NCBI RefSeq assembly: GCF_040675535.1
Contig: NZ_JBFAPC010000249.1
Coordinates: 1 to 5,276 of the forward strand
Source of the DNA: Patulibacter sp040675535
GTDB taxonomy: Bacteria; Actinomycetota; Thermoleophilia; Solirubrobacterales; Solirubrobacteraceae
Direction: 5' to 3'
Length of the DNA stretch: 5,276 nt
Both the position numbers and the translations under genes were made by a program. Numbering within the stretch: the first letter of the stretch is position 1; each line of letters begins with the position of its first letter. The notes beneath the pieces were generated by a model, which did no database searches, was not told the DNA's origin, and worked only from the letters and a program-made list of their open reading frames with translations. This document shows, piece by piece, positions 5,064 to 5,276 of this stretch.

Positions 5064-5276
5064 CGGCGGGTGTCGCCACCCGGCCCACGACCACGCGCCA
5101 GGAGCCGGACTTCGGGACCACCGTCCGGAAGCCGCCGTCCTTCAGCGCGACGCGGCGCACGGTCGTCCAGCGGTCGCCGTCGCGGCGCTGGAGCCGTCCG
5201 GCCGCGCCCCGGGGCGCCGGGCGGACGCCGCCGACCAGGCGACAGCGCGGGGGGACGCGCGGCGCGCGGACCTTCA
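5053..5276 (-). CDS. C-terminal fragment of a probable secreted protein (beta-sandwich-like tail)
   Basis: The last 73 codons of a minus-strand gene that enters from the right edge end in TGA at 5055-5053. Codons are strongly G/C at third positions, and the pattern resembles a beta-sandwich tail: GRLQRRDGDRWTTVRRVAL, then DGGFRTVVP, then SGSWRVVVGRV. Similar tails, with a Leu-Gln-Arg-Arg strand, a tryptophan and a final Tyr/Trp-Arg-Val strand, close many exported proteins of Thermoleophilia, including SpoIID/LytB-type proteins. That comparison is from memory, and the catalytic part is outside the window. It lies 145 bp upstream of kup in the same direction. Product and function cannot be assigned. 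Confidence 0.65.
   Translation of the reverse strand, partial: KVRAPRVPPRCRLVGGVRPAPRGAAGRLQRRDGDRWTTVRRVALKDGGFRTVVPKSGSWRVVVGRVATPAAGL

Overview
The window is about 75% GC by eye, with nearly all third codon positions G or C. It comes from a high-GC Gram-positive bacterium. The gene content fits Actinomycetota, and the class Thermoleophilia (Solirubrobacterales type) is my best guess. Reasons: a long STAND/LuxR-type ATPase, a Kup potassium transporter, and a small secreted protein of a style I associate with that class (threonine-rich 'TTTW' opening, then Cys-Asp, glycine-rich linker). The lineage is inference and the GC style is direct observation.

All supported genes lie on the minus strand. 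From right to left, in the direction of transcription: (1) 5276-5053, the last 73 codons of a probable secreted protein, cut by the window edge; (2) 4907-2985, a complete 640-residue Kup-family potassium uptake protein with an apparently leaderless start; (3) 2984-2299, about 690 bp with no credible gene but many repeats and dyads; (4) 2298-1186, a 370-residue uncharacterised exported protein with a repetitive Ser/Ala/Pro N-terminus ahead of its signal-like segment; (5) 988 to beyond base 1, the N-terminal 329 residues of an ATP-binding LuxR-type regulator with its own likely promoter. The long open frames on the plus strand, and the 792-codon minus frame over kup, are shadows of high GC content. 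The genes are separated by 72-686 bp and have separate starts, so nothing here shows a shared operon or pathway.

The most distinctive property is repeated DNA at gene boundaries. The last 12 codons and the stop codon of kup lie in a 42-bp unit present in three perfect tandem copies. The stop codon of the rightmost gene lies in the last of three 13-bp tandem units. A degenerate 39-bp (13-codon) array makes up the start of the exported protein. A pure 7-bp array and a 15-bp array lie in intergenic DNA. An 18-bp perfect palindrome, AT-rich for this genome, is the best operator candidate. I see no defence system, mobile element, CRISPR array or RNA gene, and I would not describe this window as a new multi-gene system. 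The first ~75 bases look degraded, as at a contig end.
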